From: Qipengyuania flava | Lineage (GTDB): Bacteria; Pseudomonadota; Alphaproteobacteria; Sphingomonadales; Sphingomonadaceae | DNA: 64,000 bases | Direction of reading: 5' to 3' | Assembly: GCF_011762005.1 (NCBI RefSeq) | Contig: NZ_JAASQU010000001.1 | Span: 186,001 to 250,000, forward strand | Shown here: in pieces, positions 1 through 9,296 of the stretch | Layout: every line of letters starts with the position of its first letter | Numbering within the stretch: position 1 is the first letter of the stretch | The notes under the pieces: generated by a model | Told to the model about the DNA's origin: nothing | The model's input: only the letters and a program-made list of their open reading frames with translations | Database searches by the model: none | Program-made: the position numbers and the translations under genes

Positions 1-201
1 GACTTCGATCTCGACGGCTGGCGCGCCGGTGCCGGCATCGAATATGCCATCAACCCGCGCACCTTCATGAATGTCGAATATCGTTATTCGAACTACAGTG
101 AAGGTGAAGTCGACTTCGACGGCGACTTGCCCGACAGCGACCGTTTCGACGTCGATCTCGATCGTCACCAGATCATGGCCGGTGTGGGTGTCCGCTTCTA
201 A
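1..201 (+). CDS. Outer-membrane beta-barrel protein, C-terminal fragment
   Basis: Only the last 66 residues lie in the window; the 5' part is cut off by the window edge. The visible part alternates polar and hydrophobic residues as in beta-strands (NVEYRYSNYSEG, then HQIMAGVGVRF) and ends in a terminal phenylalanine, the usual recognition signal of barrels inserted by the BAM complex. The stretch between the last two strands is rich in aspartate, as expected of a surface loop or turn. It resembles the small OmpA/OmpW-like or opacity-type barrels (outer membrane protein beta-barrel domain). A rho-independent terminator follows 24 bases after the stop. The exact subfamily cannot be told from this fragment. 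Confidence 0.75.
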   Translation, partial: DFDLDGWRAGAGIEYAINPRTFMNVEYRYSNYSEGEVDFDGDLPDSDRFDVDLDRHQIMAGVGVRF

Positions 202-225
202 GCGACACCGGTTAAGCTGATCGAG

Positions 226-258
226 GGCCGGGGAGCGTTACGCGCTTCCCGGCCTTTT
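226..258 (+). terminator. Rho-independent terminator after the outer-membrane protein gene
   Basis: A 12-bp stem (226-237 with 243-254, one G-T pair) encloses a 5-base loop and is followed by TTTT. It lies just after the stop of the barrel gene and before the convergent gene at 263-778. Confidence 0.8.
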
Positions 259-262
259 CATT

Positions 263-778
263 TCACCGGCGCGAACAGGCAAGCGTGGCCGCATCCATGG
301 CGGTCGCCGCTCCGGCGAGCGAATAGGTATTGGAGAACCGCCTCCCGCGCGTATCGGTTGCGCGTATAACCATGCGACTGGCGGACCGCATGGCTGCGAC
401 GATCGCGGCGTCCATGGTACGGTCCCTGGCCCAGGCATCCCCGCCCCCGCCGGTAAGCCGAAAGCTCTTCCCGCCGACCGACAGGGTGATTGCGGCCCCA
501 TCGCGGACTTGCCGCGAGAGCCTGAAATGCACCTGCCCGCGAAGTTTGCGCCGCGGCCAGGTGCCGATGGTCGCGAAAGGTTCGAAATCGCGCTGCAGGC
601 GGCTGGGGGCAGGCATGGCAATCGCATAGCAGCGCGGCACCGAGGCATCGCGAAACGCGCCCCAGTTAGAGAACACGCCGAGACTATCTTTGGCTGCAGT
701 CGGCGCGGCCAGCATTGCGCAGGTGATCGCGGCCATTGCGAAGGGACCCAGTTTTCCAAGAAGAGTTGGCGCGTGCAT
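263..778 (-). CDS. Secreted invasion-associated locus B (IalB)-like protein
   Basis: A 171-residue protein. The start at 778 is chosen because it gives a clean signal peptide (MHAPTLLGK, hydrophobic core, then APTAAK); the frame stays open nine codons further upstream. The mature part begins with FSNWGAFRD and has an RCYAIA segment and a second cysteine near the C-terminus, which resembles the IalB family of small periplasmic proteins with a W-x-x-x-C type core. The family's function outside Bartonella is not established. It is the last gene of a leftward group (slt, greB, this gene) with gaps of about 25-35 bases, so co-transcription is likely. The family assignment is by eye and moderate. 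Confidence 0.65.
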   Translation of the reverse strand: MHAPTLLGKLGPFAMAAITCAMLAAPTAAKDSLGVFSNWGAFRDASVPRCYAIAMPAPSRLQRDFEPFATIGTWPRRKLRGQVHFRLSRQVRDGAAITLSVGGKSFRLTGGGGDAWARDRTMDAAIVAAMRSASRMVIRATDTRGRRFSNTYSLAGAATAMDAATLACSRR

Positions 779-812
779 CGCAGACAGACTTATTCGCGCA
801 GGCACCGTTTAG

Positions 813-1316
813 CTAGGCCCCGGCGGATCCGGAACTCTGCGGATAGGCGATGGCGATTACTTCCCATTCCTTCAGTCCTCCGGGCAAGCGCACGCTGCGC
901 AGGTCCCCGATCGCTGCGCCCTTCAGCGCGCGGGCAAGCGGGGAAGACCAGCCGATCCGTCCGGCGCTGGCATCCTGCTCGTCGTCGCCCACCAGCGTCA
1001 CTGTGCGTTCCTCATCGTCCTCGTCTGCAAGCGTCACCGTGGCGCCGAAGAAGGCGCGAGACTTGTCGGGCTGGTCGGCGGGATCGATGACGCGCGCAGA
1101 TTTCATGCGCCGTGATAGATGCGCGAGTTCGCGATCAATCTCGCGCATGCGCTTGCGCCCGTAGAGGTAATCGCCATTCTCGCTGCGGTCACCGTTCCCC
1201 GCCGCCCAGCTGACGATTTCCACGATCTCGGGGCGCTCGGTACCAAGCAAGTGGTCGTAGCGCGCCTTCATCGCGGCATAGCCGGACGGCGTGACGGGAT
1301 TCGATTTGGGCGTCAT
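813..1316 (-). CDS. greB: Transcription elongation factor GreB
   Basis: A 167-residue Gre-family factor. It binds RNA polymerase through the secondary channel and stimulates cleavage of backtracked transcripts. The N-terminal coiled coil is visible (YAAMKARYDHLLGTERPEI, then GDRSENGDYLYGRKRMREID), with the acidic tip residues in the SENGDY segment (consensus of the family is D/E-N-x-E/D-Y). The C-terminal FKBP-like domain carries ATVTLADEDDEERTVTLVGDDE and GWSSPLARALKG, which is the usual 'SP(L/I)arAL-G' Gre motif. Length and the ENGDYLYGRKRMREID block fit GreB better than GreA. It lies 23 bases downstream of slt, probably in one operon. The ATG is preceded by AGGGG at about 10 bases. Confidence 0.9.
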   Translation of the reverse strand: MTPKSNPVTPSGYAAMKARYDHLLGTERPEIVEIVSWAAGNGDRSENGDYLYGRKRMREIDRELAHLSRRMKSARVIDPADQPDKSRAFFGATVTLADEDDEERTVTLVGDDEQDASAGRIGWSSPLARALKGAAIGDLRSVRLPGGLKEWEVIAIAYPQSSGSAGA

Positions 1317-1339
1317 GGAGCCGTGGCCCCTAACCCAGA

Positions 1340-3283
1340 TCAGCGTGGCAGGTAATTGGTGACGTTGCGTTCATACCCGTTCGATTTGTCGGGATGCATG
1401 TTGGCATAGCTGACCGCGTTTCCGATCACACGCATCACGTAATAGCGGGTTTCAAAGTTCGAGGGGATCTGCTCGATCCAGGTAACCCAGTCGACCGCAC
1501 CGGTCCGCGGGTCCCCGTTCAAGCGGAGCCATTCGTTCACCCGGCCCGGTCCCGCGTTATACGCTGCGATCGCCAGCGGATAGGCGCCGCCATAACGATC
1601 CATGAGACGCGCGAAATGCGCATCGCCGAGGCGGATGTTGTAACTCGGGCTCGCGGTCAGATTGGCCGACATATATTGCACGCCGATCTTCCCTGCCTCT
1701 TCACGAGCGGTCCCGGGCATCAACTGCATCATCCCGCGCGCGCCGGCATGGCTGACACGGTTGCGGTCGAACTCGCTCTCCTGCCGGGCGATGGCGTGGA
1801 CCATGGTCCAATTCGCCCCGGGATGCGTCTCCACGGTGGGATAGCCAAGCCGTTCGAAGCCTTCGAGACCGTGTTCCCCGGCGACGAGACCGGCGACGAC
1901 CGCCAGTTCGTCGAGCCCGGTGTCGCGCGCCAGTTGGCCGACCAGCGCCATCTGTTCGGGCGTGTCGGCCTTGTCGGCGATCGCTTCGAAGAAGGCACGC
2001 TCGGTGCGCCAGTCGCGGCGATTGCCCGCAATCGCGCGCAAGGCGCCGGTCAGCGGGTCGGCTTCGAATGCCGCCCGTTGCGCCGCGTCGGGCGCTGGCA
2101 GGGCGGCGAATTGCGGCATCGGGCGCCCGAGTTCGTTCAGCGCGAGCTGGCCATAATACCAATCGGGATATTCGGCAGCCATCTCCCAATAACGCTGCGC
2201 TTCGGTGCTGTTGCCCGCACGCGCCGCCGCGCGACCGGCCCAGTAAAAGCCTTTCGAGCGCGTCAGCGGCGTCTTCGCGGCGGTACCGTAACGATAGAAC
2301 AACGGCGCGGCCTGCGTACCATCACCCAGTGACCACAGCGCCTTGGTGCCGCCCAGCCACATCAGGTCAGTGTATTTGTCGCGCAAAGTGAAAGAGCCGT
2401 CCGAAATGTCCGTGCCCGGGGCGAAGACATCGTCGACCTTCGAGGCGATGCTGACCGCCTGCGTGGCACCCGCACCTTTGGCGACGGCAAGCGCTTCGCT
2501 GATGAACTGCGTGCCGTCGAACGCGGGGGCTGCAAACGCTGCGCGTGCGGAAAGCAGGTTTACTGCCTCGTAGGGCTGGCCGGAGGTGCGGAAATAACGG
2601 GTGAGATTGTAGACATAGCCTGCATCGCTCATCGCGTCGGCCGGCACCGGGACCCCGGCGCGCTGGGGTGTGGTGCCCTGAACCAGGGCAAGCCTTGCCT
2701 GCGCAGTAGGGCGATAGGCGGGCGAAACCCGTGTCACGTGCCGCGAGGCGGCTTCGTAATTGCCCTGCCACAGCAGCGCATCCATGCGCGCATCGTGATC
2801 TTCGGGAGCGAAACGGCTGCCGAACAGACCCTGCATGTAGAGTTCCGCCGGACCGCTCATGGTGCCGCCGCGCCACGCTTCGCGTGCGGTTGCGAGCGCC
2901 TGCGGACGGTCCAGCGAGGCAAGCGCAAGTGCATAGCGTGCCCGCCCGCTATTCGTCAGCGGCGGGTGGCGATCGAAGAAAGCCACCAGATCCTGCGGCG
3001 ATGGGGCGTCGCGGTCGAGCGCGGCCTCGGCCCGGCGCTGGAGCAGTTCGTGCTTGGGAAAATCGGGATAGCTGGTCAGGAAATTCGCATAGGAAGCGAA
3101 CGGGAGATCGTCGCGCTGGGTCAGATATTCCCATTGCCCGACAACCTGGTCCATGCGGGCGGGTTGCTGCGCGACGAGGCTGCTGCGAGCCCCGTCCTGC
3201 GCTTGCGCAACGGTGGGGAAGGCCAGCGCGGAACCGGCCATCAATGCGAGTGAGAAAATTGTTTGTCGTCCCATGCTGGACAT
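1340..3283 (-). CDS. Soluble lytic murein transglycosylase (Slt70-like)
   Basis: A 647-residue periplasmic enzyme that cleaves peptidoglycan between MurNAc and GlcNAc, forming 1,6-anhydro-MurNAc ends. The start at 3283 is preferred over upstream in-frame codons because AGGAGG sits 11 bases ahead and it yields a signal peptide (MGRQTIFSLALMAGSALA, cleavage after AQA). Residues of about 30-480 form the helical superhelix (U/L domains) typical of Slt. The C-terminal catalytic domain has ARQESEFD with the catalytic Glu, then GARGMMQLMPGTA and AYNAGPGRVNEW, the three signature blocks of the SLT fold. It is divergent from dapA and heads a group with greB. The AmpG-type permease at 60.7 kb would import the anhydro-muropeptides this enzyme releases. 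Confidence 0.92.
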   Translation of the reverse strand: MSSMGRQTIFSLALMAGSALAFPTVAQAQDGARSSLVAQQPARMDQVVGQWEYLTQRDDLPFASYANFLTSYPDFPKHELLQRRAEAALDRDAPSPQDLVAFFDRHPPLTNSGRARYALALASLDRPQALATAREAWRGGTMSGPAELYMQGLFGSRFAPEDHDARMDALLWQGNYEAASRHVTRVSPAYRPTAQARLALVQGTTPQRAGVPVPADAMSDAGYVYNLTRYFRTSGQPYEAVNLLSARAAFAAPAFDGTQFISEALAVAKGAGATQAVSIASKVDDVFAPGTDISDGSFTLRDKYTDLMWLGGTKALWSLGDGTQAAPLFYRYGTAAKTPLTRSKGFYWAGRAAARAGNSTEAQRYWEMAAEYPDWYYGQLALNELGRPMPQFAALPAPDAAQRAAFEADPLTGALRAIAGNRRDWRTERAFFEAIADKADTPEQMALVGQLARDTGLDELAVVAGLVAGEHGLEGFERLGYPTVETHPGANWTMVHAIARQESEFDRNRVSHAGARGMMQLMPGTAREEAGKIGVQYMSANLTASPSYNIRLGDAHFARLMDRYGGAYPLAIAAYNAGPGRVNEWLRLNGDPRTGAVDWVTWIEQIPSNFETRYYVMRVIGNAVSYANMHPDKSNGYERNVTNYLPR

Positions 3284-3379
3284 CGTGCCCGGCCCCTCCT
3301 TATCAGGCGCTGAATGATTTGCGGCGCGAATGCGGCAAAAATCGCTGTGTTTCATATCCCTAATGCAGGACTTCGGTAA

Positions 3380-4261
3380 ATGTTCTCAGGCTCGATACCA
3401 GCCCTGGCGACTCCTTTTCGCGACGGATCGTTCGATGAGGTCGCTTTTCGCAAACTTGTCGACTGGCAGATCGAGAACGGGAGCAAGGCCCTGGTGCCTT
3501 GTGGCACGACCGGCGAGGCTTCGACGCTCTCGAACGCCGAGCATCACCGCGTCATCGAGGTCTGCATAGAACAGGCGGCGGGCCGCGTGCCGGTGATCGC
3601 GGGGTGCGGTTCGAACGATACGCGCAATGCGCTGCTGCACATGCAGTTCTCGAAGAAGGCCGGGGCCGCCGCGGGGCTGTGTGTCGCGCCCTATTACAAT
3701 CGGCCCAGCCAGGCCGGGCTGATCGCGCATTTCAGCTACCTCGCGGAAAACAGCGACCTGCCGATCGTGCTATACAACGTGCCGGGGCGCACGGTCACCG
3801 ACATCGAGGATGAGACGGTGGTCGAACTGGTGCGCAAGCATCCCGATCGGATCGTCGCCATCAAGGATGCCAGCGGCGATCTGTCGCGCGTCGCGGACCA
3901 CCGCATGGGGCTCGATCACGAGTTCTGTCAGTTGTCGGGCAATGATGAGTTGTGGCTGCCGCACTCGGCCGCGGGCGGGGCGGGTTGCATCTCGGTCACT
4001 GCCAATGTCGCGCCCGCGCTGTGCGCCGAATTCCACGATGCGATCGCAGCCAACGAGCTGGTCAAGGCGCGCGAGCTTAACGACCGGCTGTTCCCGCTGC
4101 ATTACGCGATGTTCTCCGATGCCAGCCCGGCACCGGCGAAATACGCGCTCAGCCGCGTGCACGACTGGTTCTCGCCCGATGTTCGCCTGCCGCTGGTCAA
4201 TGCGAGCGAAGCCAGCCGCAAGGCGGTGGACGAAGCGCTGGCACATGCCGGTCTGATCTGA
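3380..4261 (+). CDS. dapA: 4-hydroxy-tetrahydrodipicolinate synthase DapA
   Basis: A 293-residue TIM-barrel aldolase. It condenses pyruvate with aspartate semialdehyde, the first committed step of the lysine/diaminopimelate pathway. Motifs seen: GTTGEASTLS (pyruvate carboxylate binding), LPIVLYNVPGRT with the catalytic tyrosine near residue 132, and VAIKDASGD with the Schiff-base lysine near residue 162. Full length. AGGA sits about 9 bases ahead of the ATG. It is divergent from slt, sharing a short intergenic region of about 96 bases. The pathway feeds both lysine and peptidoglycan. Confidence 0.96.
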   Translation: MFSGSIPALATPFRDGSFDEVAFRKLVDWQIENGSKALVPCGTTGEASTLSNAEHHRVIEVCIEQAAGRVPVIAGCGSNDTRNALLHMQFSKKAGAAAGLCVAPYYNRPSQAGLIAHFSYLAENSDLPIVLYNVPGRTVTDIEDETVVELVRKHPDRIVAIKDASGDLSRVADHRMGLDHEFCQLSGNDELWLPHSAAGGAGCISVTANVAPALCAEFHDAIAANELVKARELNDRLFPLHYAMFSDASPAPAKYALSRVHDWFSPDVRLPLVNASEASRKAVDEALAHAGLI

Positions 4262-4286
4262 CCGGGTGCGAGCGCATGGTGCATGA

Positions 4287-5360
4287 CTAGAGCACCTCGT
4301 CCTCGTCGAGCAGCGGCGCGGCGGGGAAGGGTGGATCGCTGACCGCCAGCGCCTCGACGATGCTGTCGGCGTGCTCGCCAGCATGATCGAGTGCCTCGAC
4401 CTCGGCGATATGGAACAGCGCATCGCCCTGGTTGACGATGGGCAATGTGGCATGCCCGATGATGACTCCATCCAGCGGGCTCACCAACGCTTCGGGGTCT
4501 TCGCCGAACAGGCCACCGACCTGGGCGAGCAGGTCGCCTTTGCGGACCACGTCGCCCGATTTGCGGATACGCCGCGAGACGCCGCCCCGCGGCGCGCGCA
4601 CCCAGCTCGATCGGTTCGAGCGCAGCGGCACCTCGACCTCGTCGAGCCCATCGTCCGCGGCAATCATCCCGATATGCGCGAGGACGCGCAGCACGCCCGC
4701 TACGCCGACGCCGATCGAGAACCGGTCGAACCGAAGCGCTTCGCCCGCTTCCAGCAACAGCATGGGCGTTTCGCGGTCGGCAGCCAGTGCGCGCATCGAG
4801 CCCGGACGTAGCGGGCTTTCGATTATGATCGGTGCGCCGAAAGACATGGCGAGTTCGGACAGATAGGGGCTGCCGGCGGCTATGCGGATCTGCGGCAGAT
4901 TGTAGCGATGCACCGCCGCCGTGTGGATATCGATGCCGAGAGTGCAGCGGTCGATGACATGGTTCAGGAAACAGTGCGCCAGTTGCGCGGCGAGACTGCC
5001 GTTTTCGTAACCGGGGAAGCTGCGGTTGAGATCGCGCCGGTCGGGCAGATACCGGCTATGCGCGACGAAGCCGTAAATGTTGACTGCGGGTGCGAAAATG
5101 ATCGTACCCTCCAGATCGTCGGGGGTCAGCCGTTCGAGCAGACGCTGGATGACGGCGGTGCCGACGATCTCATCGCCGTGGATCGCGGCGCTCACGAAGA
5201 CGCAGGGTCCGGGCTTGCGACCGTGCAATACACGCAGTGCCAGCGCCGAATTGAGCCCGGTGACCTGCTGGCTTACCGGGATCGCGACGGTTGCCGCGCT
5301 TCCCGGCGCCAGCGTGGTATCGTGGATGGTGAAGGGCTCTGCCAGGGTGTGCTCGTCCAT
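4287..5360 (-). CDS. Succinylglutamate desuccinylase/aspartoacylase-family zinc hydrolase
   Basis: A 357-residue protein of the M14-like AstE/ASPA clan. Zinc ligands are visible in the order expected: [10 protein letters not shown] (His and Glu), then DLNRSFPG (substrate-binding Arg), then LGIDIHTA (third ligand His). The C-terminal third (from about residue 260) is a biotinyl/lipoyl-like beta-barrel module, [21 protein letters not shown], as found in many bacterial members. Close relatives hydrolyse N-acyl amino acids or amides, but the substrate cannot be read from sequence. It is convergent with dapA (25 bases between stops) and divergent from smpB. A long open frame on the opposite strand through this gene is a mirror effect of high GC. 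Confidence 0.85.
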   Translation of the reverse strand: MDEHTLAEPFTIHDTTLAPGSAATVAIPVSQQVTGLNSALALRVLHGRKPGPCVFVSAAIHGDEIVGTAVIQRLLERLTPDDLEGTIIFAPAVNIYGFVAHSRYLPDRRDLNRSFPGYENGSLAAQLAHCFLNHVIDRCTLGIDIHTAAVHRYNLPQIRIAAGSPYLSELAMSFGAPIIIESPLRPGSMRALAADRETPMLLLEAGEALRFDRFSIGVGVAGVLRVLAHIGMIAADDGLDEVEVPLRSNRSSWVRAPRGGVSRRIRKSGDVVRKGDLLAQVGGLFGEDPEALVSPLDGVIIGHATLPIVNQGDALFHIAEVEALDHAGEHADSIVEALAVSDPPFPAAPLLDEDEVL

Positions 5361-5453
5361 GCGGGGCTATCGCCACGCGAGGGGCGGGCTTGGCAAGAGA
5401 AATCGCGCCTCCCCTTTCCAAGCGCCGCCGCCTCGCCTACATGCGCCCGCCTT

Positions 5454-5936
5454 ATGGCCCGTCCCAAACCCGCCACTTTCGACAAGCAGAAGACCGTCGC
5501 CGACAACCGGCGCGTGCGGTACGACTATCATGTCGAGGAAACCTTCGAGGCGGGTCTCGCCCTGCAGGGTACCGAAGTGAAAGCGCTGCGGGCGGGCGAG
5601 GCGAGCATCAAGGAGAGCTACGCCGAGGTGCGCGACGGGCAGGTCTGGCTGGTCAATGCCAATATACCCGAATATTCGCATGGCAACCGGCTCAACCACG
5701 AGCCGCGTCGGCCGCGCAAGCTGCTGCTCCACGAGCGCGAGATCGAAAAGCTGTTCGGCGCGGTGGAGCGCAAGGGCATGACGCTGGTTCCGCTGTCGAT
5801 CTATTTTAACAGTACCGGCCGGGCGAAGGTCGAGCTTGCGCTGGCCAAGGGCAAGCAGGCGCATGACAAGCGCCAGTCGATCAAGGAACGCGACTGGAAG
5901 CGCGACAAGGCGCGACTGATGCGCGAACGTGGCTAG
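5454..5936 (+). CDS. smpB: SsrA-binding protein SmpB
   Basis: A 160-residue protein that binds the tRNA-like part of tmRNA and brings it to stalled ribosomes for trans-translation. The start is set at MARPKPATF; an open frame runs far upstream but that part lies antisense to the neighbouring hydrolase. Family blocks: [56 protein letters not shown] and a basic, positively charged tail ([20 protein letters not shown]) needed for function in the A site. No tmRNA gene was recognised nearby. The gene is divergent from the hydrolase with 93 bases between the starts. Confidence 0.96.
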   Translation: MARPKPATFDKQKTVADNRRVRYDYHVEETFEAGLALQGTEVKALRAGEASIKESYAEVRDGQVWLVNANIPEYSHGNRLNHEPRRPRKLLLHEREIEKLFGAVERKGMTLVPLSIYFNSTGRAKVELALAKGKQAHDKRQSIKERDWKRDKARLMRERG

Positions 5937-6065
5937 GCGGCGCTCACGGCCCTTTCAACGATCCGGCATGGTAACCATATCGACAGCCATGCCGCATTCG
6001 TCGCAAGCCGCTATCTTCCCCCACTTGCACTCGTCAGAGAGGCGGCGCATGGCGAGGTCGTGGCA

Positions 6066-6674
6066 ATGAGCGAGCGGAGATCGAAAACGGCACTGGCGGA
6101 CTGGATCCGCTTGCGCATGCCGACGCGCGAGCAAATGGCGCAGAACAAGTATTTGCGCCCGATCGCCCATCGGTTCCTGACCCCCGAACTCTGGCGTTTC
6201 ACCCGGCGTAGCGTACCGCGCGGAGTAGCGCTGGGCGTGTTCGCGGGCTTCATCATCCCTGTGGGGCAGATTTTCCTGGCGGCCTTCATGGCCTTGCCCG
6301 CGCGCGCGAACGTTCCGCTGTCCGCGCTGGTCACTTTCATCACCAATCCGTTCACCTTCCCCTTCTGGGCGCTGGTGGCGAACAAGCTCGGCGCCTTCAT
6401 CCTCAAGGTCGATCTCGCTGCCACCGGCGGCGCAGCGCAGGAAGAGATCGCCAGTGGACGCTGGGCGTGGTTCATCGAAATGTTCGAAGGTGTCGGCGTT
6501 ACCGTGCTGGTGACCATTTTCGGCTTCATCGTGCTCGCTATCGTGGGGGCTTCGCTCGGCTATCTTGTCGCCAGCGTGGTGTGGCGCTTCGTCGTCGCCC
6601 GCAAGCGCAAGAAGCGGCTGCGGCTGGGAACCACGCAAACCGAACGGCTATCTGATCCGGATGCGCGTTCATGA
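6066..6674 (+). CDS. DUF2062 membrane protein upstream of cckA
   Basis: A 202-residue inner-membrane protein. The ATG at 6066 is preferred over a GTG two codons upstream because GAGG lies about 9 bases ahead. Two or three hydrophobic segments are visible: ALGVFAGFIIPVGQIFLAAF (about 60-80), a NPFTFPFWALVANKLG loop typical of DUF2062, and VTVLVTIFGFIVLAIVGASL near the C-terminus, followed by a strongly basic tail (ARKRKKRLRLG). The stop overlaps the cckA start by ATGA, so the two are translationally coupled. The molecular role of DUF2062 is unknown; its link to cckA suggests a cell-envelope or cell-cycle role, but this is inference. Confidence 0.8.
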   Translation: MSERRSKTALADWIRLRMPTREQMAQNKYLRPIAHRFLTPELWRFTRRSVPRGVALGVFAGFIIPVGQIFLAAFMALPARANVPLSALVTFITNPFTFPFWALVANKLGAFILKVDLAATGGAAQEEIASGRWAWFIEMFEGVGVTVLVTIFGFIVLAIVGASLGYLVASVVWRFVVARKRKKRLRLGTTQTERLSDPDARS

Positions 6675-9145
6675 TCGCTCAGGACGAAAACCCCATCGGC
6701 TTTCTGCCTCCTCTCCCGCTGATGCTGGGAGTGGCGGGCGGCGCAGCGGTTTCGATTGCGCTGGTCTGGCTCGTATCCGAACAGACCACGGTCGCGCTAG
6801 CTTATGGGGGGACGCTGGTGGTGGTCCTGCTCATGCTGCTGCTCGCGGCACGGCTGAAGACCGAACCGGCCGAGACCCAGGCCTATCAGGCCGATTGGTC
6901 GCTCACCAGCGCGGCCATGGAAAACCGCGGTCGCGCGGTCGCGATCATAGATCGCGCCAACCGCATGGTGTGCGCCAATTCCACCTATGAGCAGTGGTTC
7001 GAAGGCGATGCAGCGCCTTACGAATTGCCGTTCGAACCGGCATCGCTAGAGGCGGTCAACGCTGCTGCGCGGAGCGCCTGGCGAGATGGGTCTGCCAGAA
7101 TCGACGATCTACGCCTGACGGGGTCCGAGACGCGGTATCGTCTGGAGATCGACCGCAGCGGTCGCGGCGAGGCCTATCTCCTGTGGCGCTTCGCCCAGGT
7201 TCGCGAGGAAAGCAGCTACGACGCGCTGTCCAAGCAGCTTGGCGGCGTATTCGGAGACATTCTCTCGCGTGCGGGCATCGAATTCGCACTGGTGGCACCA
7301 CAGGGGATTGTGCTTACCACTACGCCGGGCCTGGCCGAGCGCGCGACGGGCAATCGCGAGAACTCGCTCGCCGGGCACGAATTCGTGCAATTGCTGCGCT
7401 CCGATGATCGCGACCGCATATTCTTCGCGCGCGAAGGCCAGCAGGGCTCGCCGCAGACGCTGGTCCATATCCCGCTGGATGCGCCCTCGAGCAACCGTGT
7501 AAGCGATGCCGATCAGGCGCCTTCGCTAATGTTGCTGGTCGACAGTTCGGTGGGGATCGGTGGCGGCTGGGAAGGCAGCGGCAAGGCCGCGATCCCGCAA
7601 CTCGAGGCACTCCTCTCTGCGCTGCCGCTGGGGCTTGCGCTGACCGATCGCGATGGTCGCTTCCTGTTCGCCAACAAGGCCTTCCTGCGCGCGGTCGAGC
7701 GGGTCGACAGGGGGCTTCCGCAGTTCCCCAGCGACCTGGTGGTCCGCGAAGACAAGGCCGCCATGGCCGATACCGTGCGGCGTTTCGCCAAGGGCGCGAC
7801 CGCGAGCGGGGACATGGCGGTACGCTTGGCCAACGACAAGGAAGAGCCCGTCTCGATCGGTCTCGCCGGTGTGCGTGGGCTGGGCGATGCGGCAGTTCTG
7901 CTGTCGATCTCCGACTCTTCGGAAGAAAAGCGCCTGCGGCGCCAGGTGGCGCAGGCGACCAAGATGCAGGCGGTCGGCCAGCTTGCCGGCGGCGTTGCGC
8001 ATGACTTCAACAACGTGCTGACCGCGATCATAGGCTATTGCGATCTGATGCTGCTCCGTCATACCCCGGGCGACAGCGACTACGACGACATCCAGCAGAT
8101 CAAGGCGAACTCGAACCGCGCCGCCAGCCTGACCCGGCAACTGCTTGCCTTCAGCCGCCAGCAGACCTTGCGGCCCGTGGTGCTGCAATTACCCGACGTG
8201 GTCAGCGAAGTCAGCCAGCTGCTCAAGCGGCTGATGGGCGAGAAAATCGAATTCTCCGTCCGTCACGACCGCGAACTCGGTCCGGTCCGCGCCGACCCGC
8301 AGCAGCTCGAGCAGGTCATCATCAATCTCGCGGTGAATGCGCGCGATGCGATGCAGGCGCATGCGACGAAGCGTGGGAAGCAGGATTGGAAGGGCCGGCT
8401 GACGCTCGCCACGCGGCGGGTTTCGGCACGCGACGTGCGCAAGATGGGCATCGATATCATGCCTGCGGACGATTACACCGTGCTGATCGTCCAGGACACG
8501 GGTGGAGGAATTCCGGAGGAACACCTCAACAAGATCTTCGAGCCCTTCTTCACCACCAAGGAACAGGGGAAAGGCACCGGCCTCGGCCTGTCGACCGTCT
8601 ACGGGATCGTCAAGCAGTCGAATGGCTTCATTTTCGCCGACAATGTGCAAGGCCCAGATGGCGCGCCAATCGGTGCCCGCTTCACCATGTACTTGCCGGT
8701 CAACAAGGGCGTGTTGCCCGCCAACATGCGAAGCGAAGAAGTGGAGGAAACCAAGGCGACCGAATGGTCCGCCGGGGGCACCCTGCTGCTGGTCGAGGAC
8801 GAAGACATGGTTCGCGCAGTGGCGGAAAGGGCGCTCGTTCGCGCAGGCTACACCGTGACCACCGCCGCAGATGGCGAAGAAGGGTTGGCCGCGATCGCCA
8901 ATGGCGATACCGAATTCGACCTGATCGTGTCCGACGTCGTTATGCCGACGATGGACGGACCCGCGATGGCGCGCGCGATCCGCAAGGTTAAACCGGACAT
9001 CCCGATCCTGTTCATGTCGGGCTATGCGGAAGAACAGCTGCGCAACGACATCGATATCGAGGACATGCATTTCATCCCCAAGCCGTTCAGCGTGCAGCAG
9101 ATCAACGCGAAGGTTTCCGAGGTTCTGGGCTTGCAGCGCAGCTGA
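6671..9145 (+). CDS. cckA: Hybrid histidine kinase CckA (cell-cycle phosphorelay)
   Basis: An 824-residue hybrid kinase. Two transmembrane helices lie at about 15-65, followed by PAS-type sensor regions (about 85-410). The HisKA dimerisation helix has [17 protein letters not shown] with the phospho-acceptor His444. The ATPase domain has [15 protein letters not shown] (N box), [20 protein letters not shown] and [15 protein letters not shown]. The C-terminal receiver domain begins [10 protein letters not shown] and has its phospho-acceptor Asp755 in [10 protein letters not shown], with a KPFS lysine. In Caulobacter CckA passes phosphate via ChpT to CtrA and CpdR, and acts as phosphatase when bound by c-di-GMP. 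CpdR is encoded at 44.3 kb in this window; ChpT and CtrA are not seen. Confidence 0.92.
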   Translation: MIAQDENPIGFLPPLPLMLGVAGGAAVSIALVWLVSEQTTVALAYGGTLVVVLLMLLLAARLKTEPAETQAYQADWSLTSAAMENRGRAVAIIDRANRMVCANSTYEQWFEGDAAPYELPFEPASLEAVNAAARSAWRDGSARIDDLRLTGSETRYRLEIDRSGRGEAYLLWRFAQVREESSYDALSKQLGGVFGDILSRAGIEFALVAPQGIVLTTTPGLAERATGNRENSLAGHEFVQLLRSDDRDRIFFAREGQQGSPQTLVHIPLDAPSSNRVSDADQAPSLMLLVDSSVGIGGGWEGSGKAAIPQLEALLSALPLGLALTDRDGRFLFANKAFLRAVERVDRGLPQFPSDLVVREDKAAMADTVRRFAKGATASGDMAVRLANDKEEPVSIGLAGVRGLGDAAVLLSISDSSEEKRLRRQVAQATKMQAVGQLAGGVAHDFNNVLTAIIGYCDLMLLRHTPGDSDYDDIQQIKANSNRAASLTRQLLAFSRQQTLRPVVLQLPDVVSEVSQLLKRLMGEKIEFSVRHDRELGPVRADPQQLEQVIINLAVNARDAMQAHATKRGKQDWKGRLTLATRRVSARDVRKMGIDIMPADDYTVLIVQDTGGGIPEEHLNKIFEPFFTTKEQGKGTGLGLSTVYGIVKQSNGFIFADNVQGPDGAPIGARFTMYLPVNKGVLPANMRSEEVEETKATEWSAGGTLLLVEDEDMVRAVAERALVRAGYTVTTAADGEEGLAAIANGDTEFDLIVSDVVMPTMDGPAMARAIRKVKPDIPILFMSGYAEEQLRNDIDIEDMHFIPKPFSVQQINAKVSEVLGLQRS

Positions 9146-9203
9146 GAGAGGCGCGTTCGGTGAGGGCGGATGAAGCCATTCGCGCGCCTCGCGAAAAAAT
9201 TTC

Positions 9204-9218
9204 GTTCCCTACTTGTTC
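9204..9218 (+). promoter_or_regulatory. LexA (SOS) box of recA
   Basis: GTTCCCTACTTGTTC is an exact match to the alphaproteobacterial LexA site GTTC-N7-GTTC. Its second half forms a possible -35 (TTGTTC at 9213-9218), with TACATA 17 bases further as a weak -10, so LexA binding would block the promoter. It lies 78 bases upstream of the recA start. Confidence 0.88.
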
Positions 9219-9296
9219 TTGTGGAACAAAGCCGATACATACTGTGCCAGTTGAAGAGTCGCAGGGCGGCTCTGGCCAAGCGCAGGAGGTAATGTC

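Noticed and set aside
4908-5453. Long upstream extension of the smpB frame.
   Set aside because: It runs antisense through the zinc hydrolase gene; family sequence only begins at MARPKPATF (5454).
9148-9202. Hairpin GAGGCGCG (9148-9155) with CGCGCCTC (9183-9190) after cckA, as a terminator.
   Set aside because: The loop is 27 bases and the run after it is A-rich rather than T-rich on the coding strand, so it does not look like a rho-independent terminator.
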